Shown here in pieces: positions 36,301-43,340 of a stretch of DNA of 64,000 bases. Origin of the DNA: Patiria pectinifera (Eukaryota; Echinodermata; Asteroidea; Valvatida; Asterinidae); contig CM057129.1 in assembly GCA_029964075.1 (NCBI GenBank), forward strand, positions 12,391,430 to 12,455,429, read 5' to 3'. A program made the position numbers and the translations under genes. The first letter of the stretch is position 1; every line of letters begins with the position of its first letter. The notes under the pieces were generated by a model. It saw nothing but the letters and a program-made list of their open reading frames with translations, did no database searches and was not told the origin of the DNA.

Positions 36301-36361
36301 AGTCCTCCTGGATGACGCTGACAGAGCGCTCGCTTCGAAATTCCTCCCCTGGAGAAGACAT
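12193..36361 (-). CDS. TRPM: TRPM-family cation channel, 24 coding exons, complete
   Basis: Exons in transcript order: 36361-36296, 31120-31035, 30447-30285, 29468-29255, 28516-28377, 28042-27868, 27109-26938, 26745-26622, 26062-25990, 25649-25549, 25050-24904, 24645-24580, 24456-24295, 23923-23691, 21947-21725, 21236-21093, 20409-20221, 19324-19196, 18642-18355, 17520-17334, 14360-14237, 13636-13449, 13131-12999, 12397-12193. All introns are GT-AG, phases match, and the lengths sum to 3732 nt (1243 aa plus stop). The four TRPM homology regions cover about residues 35-800, S1-S6 about 827-1068, the TRP box (WKFQRY) follows S6, and a coiled coil ends the protein. TRPM channels are tetrameric plasma-membrane cation channels. 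There is no C-terminal kinase or NUDIX domain. Pore wording (YGELF, NLLIAIFNNTF) is nearest the TRPM1/3 style. An AATAAA on the minus strand near 11448-11453 is a possible poly(A) signal. The family call is firm; the exact subfamily is inference. Confidence 0.95.
12551..12868. repeat. Two-unit tandem repeat (~155 bp) in TRPM intron 23
   Basis: CAATGACCTCATTTGACCC recurs at 12586 and 12743, and TTGAGAGTGAAGTCTGACTT at 12681 and 12832. Units share the order AGCAC-TTTTCAG, TGACCTCATTTGACC, CACCAAGTTTGG. Confidence 0.8.
12999..13131 (-). CDS. TRPM: TRPM exon 23 (FEEECTENYLRQK)
   Basis: Encodes residues 1132-1176 with NFEEECTENYLRQKALE, matching the TRPM FEEQCxEDYFxEK block. Acceptor TCAG, donor GTGAGC. 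Confidence 0.93.
13449..13636 (-). CDS. TRPM: TRPM exon 22 (end of S6, TRP box)
   Basis: Encodes residues 1069-1132: NNTF, then IWKFQRYRLILEYSEKPFLP, the TRP-domain signature, and a hydrophobic helix. Acceptor TCAG, donor GTAGGT. Confidence 0.95.
13765..13860. repeat. Degenerate telomere-like (GGGTTA-type) tract
   Basis: Repeated GGGTCA, GGTTAGGGT and GGGTTGGGGTTAGG words in TRPM intron 21, an eroded TTAGGG-like simple repeat. Confidence 0.7.
14237..14360 (-). CDS. TRPM: TRPM exon 21 (pore loop and S6)
   Basis: Encodes residues 1028-1069. The junction codon creates N-A-T, a potential N-glycosylation sequon in the outer pore loop. S6 follows (SVYLMISNVLLLNLLIAIF). Unlike most TRPMs, the pore loop has no cysteine pair. 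Acceptor ACAG, donor GTGAGT. Confidence 0.95.
14413..15013. mobile_element. MITE with TTAAAGGAA ends in TRPM intron 21
   Basis: Left TTAAAGGAACAGTCCATCAT, right end the inverse of TTTAAAGGAAGAGTGCATCA; TTAA at both tips suggests a TTAA-targeting family. Contains an alternating CGTACGTACG/CGCGCG tract near 14677-14697. Confidence 0.65.
15112..15197. repeat. AT-rich hairpin in TRPM intron 21
   Basis: Arms TAGAGAAGGAAGCAGTTTCA and its approximate inverse flank a perfect inner stem CTAAAATTAAAA/TTTTAATTTTAG. Confidence 0.6.
15545..15950. mobile_element. Long-inverted-repeat MITE starting TACAGGGTGAG
   Basis: Arms around 15629-15740 and 15835-15948 pair (for example TTTTAGTACAAGAATCATTC with its inverse). 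The right outer tip expected as CACCCTGTA is missing, so the element is truncated there. Confidence 0.65.
16101..16281. mobile_element. Foldback MITE (181 bp)
   Basis: Arms start GGGAATAAATGTGTGCTC and end with the inverse; about 70 bp each with few mismatches, centre near 16180. Adjacent to a second inverted pair that starts at 16281. Confidence 0.78.
16281..16773. mobile_element. Putative MITE with CATTCATAAATACCT ends
   Basis: CATTCATAAATACCT at 16281 is inverted at the right end (AGGTATTTATGAATG). It encloses a 38-bp palindrome at 16641-16678: two perfect 18-bp arms starting TGGAAAAGTGTTTAAGAC with a 2-bp spacer. Confidence 0.55.
16800..17312. repeat. Dispersed ~500-bp repeat in TRPM intron 20
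   Basis: Older relative of 2920-3475 and 35722-36262, collinear with roughly two-thirds identity by eye. It ends about 20 bases from the exon 20 splice donor. No inverted ends or target duplication were recognised. Confidence 0.6.
17334..17520 (-). CDS. TRPM: TRPM exon 20 (S5 and pore helix)
   Basis: Encodes residues 966-1028: S5 (YFMLILLVFLVSYGVARQAI) and the pore helix and filter region (FLVPYWQVYGELFPDD). Acceptor ATAG, donor GTAAAA. Similar to the TRPM1/3 MPYWMIYGEVF block. Confidence 0.96.
18355..18642 (-). CDS. TRPM: TRPM exon 19 (S3-S4 and linker)
   Basis: Encodes residues 870-965: S3 (WNIWDLVGILLYIPGFIFRL), S4 (RMFFCLDVMVWYIRLLDV) and the S4-S5 linker ending MGPYVNMIGNM. Donor GTGCGT; this choice restores the exact spacing of the MIGKM-S5 junction of other TRPMs. 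Confidence 0.95.
18650..19195. repeat. 99-bp tandem array of decayed S2-exon copies
   Basis: Downstream of exon 18 (donor boundary at 19196), the 72-bp exon end and the start of the intron recur five times. Donor-equivalent positions are 19097, 18998, 18899, 18791 and 18695, i.e. spacings 99, 99, 99, 108 and 96. Copies keep pieces such as ACATCATGAT and TTGCACA..TTTAC and a linker ending TGACATTGACAATT. Some retain GTGGGC, GTGAGA or GTAGGT donors; the 18791 copy has lost GT. None has an obvious acceptor, so they look like pseudo-exons. Confidence 0.85.
19196..19324 (-). CDS. TRPM: TRPM exon 18 (S1-S2)
   Basis: Encodes residues 827-869: S1 (FYIIFLMMFSFVVLV) and S2 (EWAVTCTIFTLAMEELRQ). Acceptor TTGTAG, donor GTGGGT. 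The 3' 72 bp of this exon plus its donor are the first unit of a 99-bp tandem array in the next intron. Confidence 0.95.
19340..20130. repeat. Probable LINE 3' end remnant in TRPM intron 17
   Basis: Contains TTTTCCCTGGAATATCGTCC followed by GTGTTTTCCTCCCACC, a run resembling 3' ends of CR1/L2-type LINEs and their SINEs in marine invertebrates. No reverse transcriptase frame. The limits are approximate. Confidence 0.4.
20221..20409 (-). CDS. TRPM: TRPM exon 17 (pre-S1 helix, LVAPILKFWINA)
   Basis: Encodes residues 764-826, ending LLVAPILKFWINA, the conserved APIVKFW motif immediately before S1. Acceptor TCAG, donor GTAGGT. Confidence 0.93.
21093..21236 (-). CDS. TRPM: TRPM exon 16 (pre-S1 region)
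   Basis: Encodes residues 716-763, ELTEWLFPATVSNSTDEIL and following, a variable pre-S1 segment. The phase-0 frame on both sides and strong splice sites (TCAG, GTAAGA) support it; similarity alone would not. Confidence 0.85.
21285..21720. repeat. Degenerate ~40-bp minisatellite in TRPM intron 15
   Basis: CTACAAGATC..AACA and TTCTAAGTCACA-like words alternate about ten times between exons 15 and 16. Irregular period. Confidence 0.6.
21725..21947 (-). CDS. TRPM: TRPM exon 15 (AVELLGQCFEED, NWSEQTCLSLA)
   Basis: Encodes residues 641-715 with LAVELLGQCFEED, NWSEQTCLSLA and FIAHPSIQFLL, all family hallmarks. Acceptor TCAG, donor GTAGGT. Confidence 0.95.
22094..22699. mobile_element. 606-bp MITE with TACAGGGTG inverted ends in TRPM intron 14
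   Basis: The left end starts TACAGGGTGATTAAAAGTTA and the right end is its imperfect inverse over ~45 bp (ATTGCAGTTTCTTGGCTCAC then CCTGTA). The TA tips fit Tc1/mariner-type targeting. Interior non-coding. Confidence 0.85.
23691..23923 (-). CDS. TRPM: TRPM exon 14 (LFLWALL, WQRGRETLAKAL)
   Basis: Encodes residues 564-641 with NDLFLWALLTKKYQIARL and MWQRGRETLAKALIGARL, hallmark TRPM blocks. Acceptor ACAG, donor GTGGGT. Confidence 0.95.
24295..24456 (-). CDS. TRPM: TRPM exon 13 (FKLQDIGRVIQYLL)
   Basis: Encodes residues 510-563 with HFKLQDIGRVIQYLLSNG, matching the TRPM FxLxDIGxVVEYLMGG block. Its end is cysteine-rich (CGTCGTFMRC). Acceptor CCAG, donor GTAAAG. Confidence 0.92.
24580..24645 (-). 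CDS. TRPM: TRPM exon 12 (22-codon micro-exon)
   Basis: A 66-bp phase-0 exon for residues 488-509 (DESEPFPTLCILYQQ and following) with acceptor CCCAG and donor GTACGG. Sequence similarity is weak here; the call rests on the splice sites, open frame, phase and position. Confidence 0.75.
24904..25050 (-). CDS. TRPM: TRPM exon 11 (ankyrin-like helices)
   Basis: Encodes residues 439-487 with EVALVRNRVDFVELFLETG and KRLEQLYSS, matching the RVEFVxLLLxxG and LxxLY blocks. Acceptor TTAG, donor GTAATT. Confidence 0.92.
25210..25300. repeat. G-rich MITE remnant (CAGGGGCTGATCCAGG)
   Basis: Resembles the GCGGATCTAG and GCAGATCCAG (39028) elements: a TCCAGG-type tip then G-rich and C-rich stretches. Fragmentary. 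Confidence 0.4.
25549..25649 (-). CDS. TRPM: TRPM exon 10 (LIWNRVDLAKEKIF)
   Basis: Encodes residues 405-438 with DQLKLSLIWNRVDLAKEKIF, the WDRVDIAK block of TRPMs. Acceptor CCAG, donor GTAAGC. Confidence 0.92.
25990..26062 (-). CDS. TRPM: TRPM exon 9 (small exon)
   Basis: Encodes residues 381-405: ITIYSVDAEDDVDIDYAIL and following, matching the TRPM ITVFRxxEEDxxDIDxAIL block. Acceptor GCAG, donor GTAATC. Confidence 0.9.
26622..26745 (-). CDS. TRPM: TRPM exon 8
   Basis: Encodes residues 339-380, charged and helical, ending LIQVIKRKNL, which joins to ITIYSVD of exon 9 as in other TRPMs (KKKELITVF). Acceptor ACAG, donor GTAAGA. Confidence 0.9.
26938..27109 (-). CDS. TRPM: TRPM exon 7 (LVLEGG, SGRGADLIAYA)
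   Basis: Encodes residues 282-339 with LVLEGGLNTI and VVIAEGSGRGADLIAYA, matching the VEGG and DGSGRASD blocks of TRPM homology region 1/2. Acceptor GCAG, donor GTAAGT. Confidence 0.94.
27868..28042 (-). CDS. TRPM: TRPM exon 6 (THFILVDNGTVGNYG)
   Basis: Encodes residues 224-282 with the near-invariant THFILVDNGTVGxYG block. Acceptor ACAG, donor GTACGT. The upstream intron holds a decayed copy of the start of this exon at about 28115-28160. Confidence 0.95.
28046..28240. repeat. Partial copy of the TRPM exon 6 start in intron 5
   Basis: TCTCCAATGAACTGGTC (exon 6 coding) with the following ATGCTTCAC.CTGTCA splice-acceptor region recurs at about 28117-28158, some 110 bp from the original at 28007-28048. 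It also contains CCTTGGGCAAGGCACTTTGC (28210), a motif common in CR1/L2-type tails. Confidence 0.65.
28377..28516 (-). CDS. TRPM: TRPM exon 5 (KHVGKALREH, GVVSWGIV)
   Basis: Encodes residues 177-223 with KHVGKALREH and IGVVSWGIVDG, matching the TRPM KHVGxALKEH and IGIAPWGIV blocks. Acceptor ACAG, donor GTAAAA. Confidence 0.93.
29255..29468 (-). CDS. TRPM: TRPM exon 4 (LPKLLIEVTGG, AWILTGG)
   Basis: Encodes residues 106-177 with LPKLLIEVTGGAKDF and DAWILTGGTNTG, the most conserved part of TRPM homology region 1. Acceptor CCAG, donor GTAAGA. Confidence 0.95.
29470..29945. repeat. AAGTCATCAC minisatellite in TRPM intron 3
   Basis: Variants of the ~10-bp word AAGTCATCAC occur more than a dozen times, interrupted by the hairpin at 29611-29717. 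Confidence 0.75.
29611..29717. repeat. Hairpin with telomere-repeat loop
   Basis: Perfect 33-bp inverted arms (29611-29643 and 29685-29717, starting GTTCCCCAATACCGATGTTC) enclose a loop of GGTTAGGG-type repeats (29647-29680). Confidence 0.9.
30285..30447 (-). CDS. TRPM: TRPM exon 3 (CQCGR and SPTDAFG motifs)
   Basis: Encodes residues 51-105. It carries the family hallmarks CxCGR near its start and SPTDAFGEVEFQG near its end. Acceptor TGTAG, donor GTACGA. Confidence 0.93.
31035..31120 (-). CDS. TRPM: TRPM exon 2 (N-terminal homology region start)
   Basis: Encodes residues 23-51, including ETFKKVDCIRFVP, the cysteine-containing motif seen at the start of TRPM N-termini. Acceptor TTAG, donor GTAAGT. 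It contains the first internal in-frame Met. Confidence 0.88.
31376..31665 (+). mobile_element. SINE/LINE 3' tail in TRPM intron 1
   Basis: CCCTTGAGCAAGGCGCTCTG, then GCGCTATATAAATGCCTGC and an (ATT)n run: the recurring 3' module of CR1/L2-type elements and their SINEs. The 5' limit is uncertain. Confidence 0.65.
32383..32625 (+). pseudogene. Possible gag-like zinc-knuckle relic, copy B
   Basis: Copy B keeps an 80-codon open frame that includes an Arg/Lys-rich stretch and the same ACWKFGHWRN motif. It is otherwise the counterpart of the copy A relic and lacks any linked protease or reverse transcriptase. Confidence 0.35.
32859..33684. mobile_element. 826-bp foldback element, MULE-like, only in copy B
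   Basis: Begins TAGCCCGACTGCGTCTGGCC and ends with its inverse. The two ~395-bp arms are near-perfect inverted repeats around a ~35-bp unpaired centre near 33253-33288. It is flanked by GATGACGCA (32850-32858, 33685-33693), a 9-bp duplication typical of Mutator-like transposases. The empty site is seen in copy A near 897-905. It encodes no transposase. Confidence 0.9.
33868..34102. mobile_element. hAT-like MITE (CATGGGCGTCGC ends), copy B
   Basis: Counterpart of 1079-1314, with target duplications GTGCTGTG at 33860-33867 and 34103-34110 and a perfect CATG at both tips. Confidence 0.87.
34103..34717 (+). mobile_element. tRNA-derived SINE, copy B
   Basis: Counterpart of 1315-1925. The A box here is TGGTCTAATGGTTAAGG, closer to a tRNA consensus; the B box is GGTTCGAATCC. 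Tail GCGCTATATAAAGACTCC and an ATT run. Confidence 0.78.
34940..35278. mobile_element. hAT-like MITE (GCGGATCTAG ends), copy B
   Basis: Counterpart of 2154-2484, with flanks ACAAGAAC (34932-34939) and ACAAGAAT (35279-35286). Confidence 0.82.
35722..36262. repeat. Dispersed ~550-bp repeat next to the exon-1 donor, copy B
   Basis: Counterpart of 2920-3475 in the other duplication copy, abutting the donor of TRPM exon 1 at 36296. Confidence 0.65.
36296..36361 (-). CDS. TRPM: TRPM exon 1 (start codon, residues 1-22)
   Basis: The ATG is at 36361-36359, with A at -3 and an in-frame TAG 15 bases upstream. It encodes 22 residues beginning MSSPGEEF and ending EDLK, then a GTAAAC donor. Phase 0 matches the next exon. 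It lies inside duplication copy B, 5.2 kb upstream of exon 2. A 5' UTR exon boundary just before the ATG (pyrimidine-rich, ending AAG) cannot be excluded. An alternative start is the in-frame Met at 31102-31100. Confidence 0.78.
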
Positions 36362-38760
36362 CTTGAACAGAGACTACGGTCAAGGGAAAAGAACTCTCAG
36401 GAAATGTCCACAAAACACCACTGGAACGACTGCGTTCAGTTCGAAACTCTAACAGGATTTCGGGGATCACCTTTTCAGCAGACAGGCAGTATTAAAAGTA
36501 GACCAAGTTCAGATCGATAGTGAAGCCTATGAGTATGAAGACGGTCTTTCCATGGTCCAATTACAGTCAATCTAGAGCAGCATGTGCACATGATGTCATG
36601 TCCAAACAAGTCAGTGACGAATTCCCGGTCCCTTCCTGAAGGCGCAGGCAAGGGGGCACTACTTTCACTGGGTGTTGCAAAACTTCAACGGAATCCACTC
36701 GAAAAGTAAAGAAAACACTATAAACCCGGAAGTTAGGGCCTACAGTTTAATTATTCAAGGCTAGTACGAGGCTCCGCTGTGACTCTCTCATGGGGGCAAT
36801 AGGTCTACATGTCACAATGGGGCTATAATTAAAACACTTGTCACGTATACACGGAGTATGCGGCATAGTTTGAGTATAATGCGAGCTTCGTTCCGCGACG
36901 CAGGTTTTGCCTAGCGTGTGTGGAGCAGCTAGGGTGAGCTATGGCCCAGTGATGCACGACCGCTGGTAGGGCTACAGTGAACACATAGCCTTGTATCAAG
37001 GCTACTGCGTGTTGCAAGCTTCTCAACTCGGTTCATCCAGTCACACTGATGATAAGTGATTACTTCCAAACGGCTCAAAACAAGACCAGCTTCCTAAAAA
37101 AATGTCGGGGAGACTCGTTATTGCACAAGACCCCAGACGAGGCTGGAGAGACCCGGCAATCGGTCCACTTGTCCCGGGGCATGAGGTCAAAGTTCCACGA
37201 AAGAATGTGAAACAACCGCAAAGTGAAACGGTTTTTATTCCTTCATGGTAGAATGCAATGATATGCGTGCACTTCTTCCTCCATGCGTGAACTAAGTTGG
37301 CCGGATATGGCGTGTACAGACCAATTTACCAGCGGAAAATAACAGTCCTACCAACGTAGAATGTGTCATTCGACTAACCAACGGGGCAACTAAGCGGGTA
37401 GGTTTCACCACAAAAAGACGAAAGACATTATAAATTTTCCCCGAAGCCTTTCCTTTTTGTAAAACTACCAGGAAAATAATTTCTTTTGATAGTGCCAAAG
37501 TCCAATTATTACGACACGTGCGGCCTATCAGTTATACGCAGCGAATGTAACTTTTGGGGGTTTGTCGTTTGATCGTGACAATTGATACAACGAAATTGAC
37601 TTAATTTCACTTTCATTATTGACACTCTCATGCATGTTAATTCTTGTTTTGGTTATAACTTATAAGGACCGTTGTTTCTTCTTAACGTCGGAGCCCAAGG
37701 TTGATTACGTGCGGAGGTATGACGGCGCGCGGATCCGCTTTCGTTTTAATTGTTTTCGATATAACCTCTTTTGACCGCATTTTCTACAAACAAAACGTCG
37801 CTCCCAGCCTCAGAAAGGCAAATAGTATCAATTGCCGTTCATGCATTTCTTCGTTTGTGTTCCTTCCTCCATGCTAATACTAACACCACTCAAGTCCAAA
37901 GTAGAGTGTAAAAAACTAACTTGTTGAAGATTCAGCTCGATCAGTGAATATAACAGCTTTCGAGAAAACAGTGAAAAAACATGCACAACCTTTTGATCAC
38001 GACACACTCCACGATTTCGCCTTTATATTTATAACTGTGTAATTCCAAAAATCAGCAAACTGACTGATCGTTTGAAATCATGATTTCTTCTAAATGACAG
38101 CAAGCCAGCTAACTTCACGGTGTGTTTAGTACCACTACGATCTTTAATCAAATTTAGCTTTTTGATAATATTTCAGCATGTAGGTTACTTTTTGGATTAA
38201 ATGCAAATGATCCTTTATCTCTTTTAAGTTACAAGCGTGGTATCAGGATTGAACCGTGTCGGTCGAATCAATTATTAATATTCGTTTGATTTCATGTCGA
38301 CCAAAACAAACCAGGTTTGAAGTTGCTCTTTAAAAAAAAAGGCTAGGACGCCATCTTATAAAACTTTGCTGATATAATTAAGTTGTTACGGATTTAACGA
38401 ATTCACTTTTTATACGGATTAAAAGATAAAGTAGACTTGAAATCAAGTCGGCAATTTGCCGGATTCAGTTCATCCACCGCGCACCGGCGCGGCGTGGACA
38501 CAGCATACCGTCCCATATACGTGGGGCAGGCGATCATAACTTGCGGGGACGCTTTGTTCATCCTCGGCCCCAATAGGCCTATGCGTGTAAGTCGATACCA
38601 ATTTATGCCAATTGCCAGCCAATGCTAAGCACGATACACAGCGCCGTGCTAGTAAATATTGGGTGTGCTGACAGACAAAACACGACTGTCTAGCGACTTG
38701 TTCTCAAGTCTAAAGATAAAGTGGCAGTTTCGTGGGACACTTGGTATTTCGACGGGCATG

Positions 38761-39997
38761 CCCATAGACATAAAGAACCTATAGACGGACAACAGGGGGC
38801 GCAAGACCGTAATTTCAGTGAAGCCGCCATTTTTAAAAATCATGGGCAAACTTGTTCGGCACGTCACACATAAAGCGCACACAATACGCGGCTGTCTGGC
38901 ATCTGGTGAGGTCCTCCAAGCAGAACGTCACAGTGCGATTTTTGGACCTTAAATTCTAAAACTAGTTACATTTGTACATACCTTTCCAAATTTGTACGCA
39001 GATAACACAGAGTTTGTACGTACCAACCAGGCGCAGATCCAGAGGGAGGGTTTGGGGGTCAGAAATCCACCCCCCCCCCTCCTTCTTTGACTGGGCTCCC
39101 TTAGTACAAATTTTAAAAAATACATGTGCCTGACGGGTTAGGCATGTCACAACTGCCCCCAGAAATTAGTGCAGTGGAATTTTCGGGACTGGTTTTCCCA
39201 CCCACAACTTCGTGCAAACACCAATAATAATCCTCTGAGACGTTCTGTATATTTACAAATTATTTAATATGCACAAACTGTATATTTATAGGCTACGAAT
39301 AATCTTTACAAATATTATGTACACAAATCCTTACGAATATTATTTATAGAATGAGGCGATAGTAACCCAATAAATAGTGTAGATCAATACCAGAGATGAG
39401 TATAAAACTAACCTTAGGTAAAGCAAATGGATCAATGAATTAAATGCAGAAAAGTCAAAGCTTGAAGTATAGAACTTATAATCAACCAAATCTATTTAAA
39501 TTAACCAAATTATCTCAATAGAAGTTTAACCTACGCTAAGAAGAATCTAATGAAGCAAACATGAACAAATAGTTAAATCACCTAATTAAATGAACTTTAA
39601 TACTATTATATTAAACCTACTCTAAGCCGGCAATAATTATTCAATATTTAGGGCCCACCGTATAGTTTACGGCTCAAGTTGCACCCAGCACCCAGCATGC
39701 CGCGTTTCGCGGCGGTTGTAGGCCTAATTAATTTATTTTGAAATAACACACACAAATACATAGCTGTACAGCATTATGAAGTGAACGTTTCACAGGGTTT
39801 TCAGTCACTATCTATGCGTTTTCAACCGAAATTGTCGATTTGTATCATTCCTTCCGCTGTTATTCCATAGAGTCATGCACATTTATTCAAAACTTCCGCC
39901 CATGGTTTCATACCTAGTCGGGCGCCGTCAAAATTACGGTACCCTGACGTTGATTTCCATAGGCGCTGTCCGTCTATAGGTTCTTTATGTCTATGGG
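38761..39997. mobile_element. 1237-bp element with 30-bp perfect inverted ends, only in copy B
   Basis: Left end 38761-38790 begins CCCATAGACATAAAGAACCT; 39968-39997 is its exact inverse. CATG occurs on both sides (38757-38760, 39998-40001) and once in the empty site of copy A near 5897-5900. The interior is AT-rich with no long open frame and includes a C-tract MITE-like patch at 39027-39090. Four-base duplications occur in Sola/Academ-type families; the assignment is open. Confidence 0.9.
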
Positions 39998-40419
39998 CAT
40001 GCCACTTCTCCACAAATATTCATACCGCCCTCTATCGACACATGGTTACAAAGATTTCCTAATTGGCTAAACATTGTCATTCTTTCTCGAGCAAAGCCTT
40101 TTTTTCTCTTCTAATCTTTGCGGCGCTCAAGCCAATACAAATCATAGCTTTCCGAGTTGGAAAATCGAGATTTTATAATGTAATGGAAAAATATAAATGC
40201 CGCCATGCTACACCTAAATCTAAATAAATTAAACAATAATAAATAGTGTCCATGATCAAGTACCTATCGAGAAAACACTAGGAATGGCTTCGGAACTTGG
40301 AAGAAGGAGTATGCATCGTCACACACAGAGCACAAACCTGGGACGAAATGAAGGTCACTCTGGGTCAAGTTTGGGAATATTTAACATACACGACAAGAGC
40401 ACTCATTCTTGTTTTACTA

Positions 40420-40612
40420 TACTCCCGAGGACAATGCCTTGTGTTTCCCTTTGCCACTGCAATATAACACTCTTCCAAAGACTATAAGCACACGAACCTA
40501 CTACAGAGGACCGTTTTGAACAAAAGAGCCAACGCCCGAGGACTAAAAGGAAATGTTGTTCTCCCCTTGTGTGTCGGTCCTCGGGGGTTATGTAGAACAC
40601 GTATACCATGTA
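40420..40612. repeat. Internal repeat CCCGAGGACA, unit 1, copy B
   Basis: Counterpart of 6310-6480. It retains about 30 extra bases (near 40484-40514) that restore similarity to unit 2 and are missing in copy A. Confidence 0.55.
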
Positions 40613-41077
40613 AAACGATCAATAGTGTTGCTTGCATGTTGCATAGAAATACGATATCATTCCGGATACGGATTTCTCTTCAGGTTCAACTGGCTGATCT
40701 TCCACAGACGTCACCAAAAAAAGTTCACTAAATGTAATCTGCATTCATTTTGGACTTTCTGTTTGAAATTCTGCTTTAAATGGAAGGTTTGAAAGAAAAA
40801 CGTCAGCACAATAATGTCCCCCTGAAAAATACTTATACACAAAGCCACATTATTATGTACACGTACGTTTTCCACAGGCAGAACGACTATATCTTTTCGT
40901 GTATTTCCTAGCCTTGTATTTCCATTAAAAAAAATCCATCTATATTTCAAATGACACGGTGTTTCCTTGTTTCCTTGCTCTATTTGTAGAGAAACTGTAG
41001 AATAGAACTGTAAAATTCTGCGTCAAACAGCGACCAGTGGAACGTTTGTAAACAAATGCCAAATGCGTGATTTTTAT

Positions 41078-41514
41078 GGGTCCAGACCAGTAAATGGGCA
41101 CAAAATTGCCTACGCCGGCCAAATCAGGATTTGGATGCCCTCAAATTCTTCGGTATAAGACCATTTTGTGGGCCATGAGCTTGAGGGTTTGTAAAAAGGA
41201 AGTGTGGAAGCCGTGCACACGGCTGTGAGCTTGTATTTCTATGAAATTGGGCCCTAAAGGCGCTACATCGTTTTTCAAAACGGCGAAGGGCCTCAGGACT
41301 ATTTTAGGGGTGATCATCTTCGGATGGAAATTTTTCCCAAATTGGTAATCAGATGACCCCCCCCCCGAACAACTTAACACAAAATGAGCGATTAATTAAA
41401 TGAGCTTTAATTTGATTTGTATCTTGATCACCTTAGAGAGTTGTGAGTAATTATTTTAGGAAGTGTGCGTAATTACCAATAAGGTCTATGGCAGCCCATT
41501 TACTTGTCTAGCCC
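41078..41514. mobile_element. MITE with GGGTCCAGACCAGTAAAT ends, copy B
   Basis: Counterpart of 6943-7374; the right tip is mutated (TTGTCTAGCCCCC). Confidence 0.76.
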
Positions 41515-42969
41515 CCTTTATACATCATGTACAAGTATTGCGCCCTCACTCGACAGCAGTTTTTTTTGTTCACACACAAATCTAGAAAATTCGGAATGTA
41601 AAATGCATGTAGAGAATCTATTATTATAGTCAGGAAATACCTCAAATGTTTGGGATGTCACTGTTCCTGTTATGCTGAAAGACTTGCCTATTTGTGGTTC
41701 CCAACTTGGTCAAATATATATATCTCTTCCTGGAAAAACAGTCCGTTAGTTGGTTCCAACTTGACAGGGGAATCCCCTAGAATAACCAGTTCATACCTGT
41801 TCCGAAGTAAGATCCACTACGTTGCCGTCGACTATGTCATAACCAGCGGCGTCCGGTCTCCCTAGTGGGCGGGGCGACCGGCGCGTGCCGTACCCAGACC
41901 CGAAGAGGGTAGTCCGCGGTCGGCCGGCAAACCTCCGTCGTCTCTTGTTCATTCTCGGAGTCCAAACGCTGCTGGAGTTATGCTTAAAAGTGGCGAATCC
42001 AAGTTATGTAGAGACAGAAACTTGGACCACGTGAAACACACCTGCCTCTTTGGTAAACAGTGTAACAAACTGGGTCGTTGCACTCCTGCCAAAATAACAA
42101 ACAACTCAACGCCATCTCGACCTTTGCTCTTTGAAATTGGAGCGGTGTTTGGACTGTGAATGATTCTGTTTGCGTTACCCCCAAATATATAGTGTAGTTA
42201 TTCCATCAGTGTTTTGTAAACAGCAAATACAAAAGTTACCATCAAGTTCGGTCGCACGCGTTGCTGTGGTTTTACAAAAGGTGACTTCCGAAACTTCACG
42301 TTCTTTTTTAAGTTTAATGTCCCATGCATGATCCTTTATGCAGTATTCATTGTCATATATTTCGCACACGCAGTCGGTTTCGGTTTCGCTTTCGAAATGA
42401 AATTGAATCTTTACTGTATATTAAGAAGTCTTCTCCTTTCCATCTGTATGCCTAATTGTTTAGCAAGTTAGAATGATGAAATGGAAAAATCCCGAGATAT
42501 TTTTTCTGACTGTTGTGAAAAAGGGGGGGGGGGCATGGGTAATATGTTGATGTCGCTGTGTGTTTAAGACAGAGACTTGTTTGAAGCAATTTCTGCGCTT
42601 AATTATTACGTTTATTCCCGAAGGTTTCAACTGTTTCATTTTAAGAATTGGACGCTTTCATTTTCTTCAGTCCTTCTTTTAGGACTACTTTTTTTTAACA
42701 TTATTTTGTTTAATATTCAGTTCAAGGAGGGCCGGAAGGTGTTTTCCAGTGATCCAATTAAAGGTGGGGGAGGGGGAGGTGGGGGGGGGGCCTTAAGGGG
42801 ACGGAAGGGAGGTGGGCCCTGGATATCCCCATTCATAATTTTCATTGATTTGTAAAATGTTCTGCATTACAAGTTCTTCATTATCAACAAACGGATTTAT
42901 GACAGCCATATTTGTTCTTCAAATTTAGCCCCAGTTTGATAAACTTCGACCCGGTCGACTACATGTATA

Positions 42970-43340
42970 TACAGGGTGTCCCCCCCCCCAAAAAAAGTGT
43001 GCTAGCAGGTATCCTTTAATTTCTCAAAACTACCTAACATGAGCATTTCATCTTGTTGGAGCATATAAATTGTAGTTGGGCAGTTAACCTAATTTACATC
43101 AGAGTTAAAAGCCCCATGACAATCTGATGCGCTGATGTGTAAATCCCATTGGAAAGGTATCTTGAACAACCCATAGCCTTTTACAATTTGTTTGCATGAA
43201 CGGATTTCCATGGAATTTTTACTGATTATACATAGGAGTATAATTAATATGGTCCATCAAGATGCAATACTCATGTTAAGTAGTTTGTAAGAAATAAAGG
43301 ATATCTGCCGGCACAACTTTTGGGGGGGAAACACACTGTA
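42970..43340. mobile_element. MITE with TACAGGGTGT ends, copy B
   Basis: Counterpart of 8829-9190 with small indels. Confidence 0.65.
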
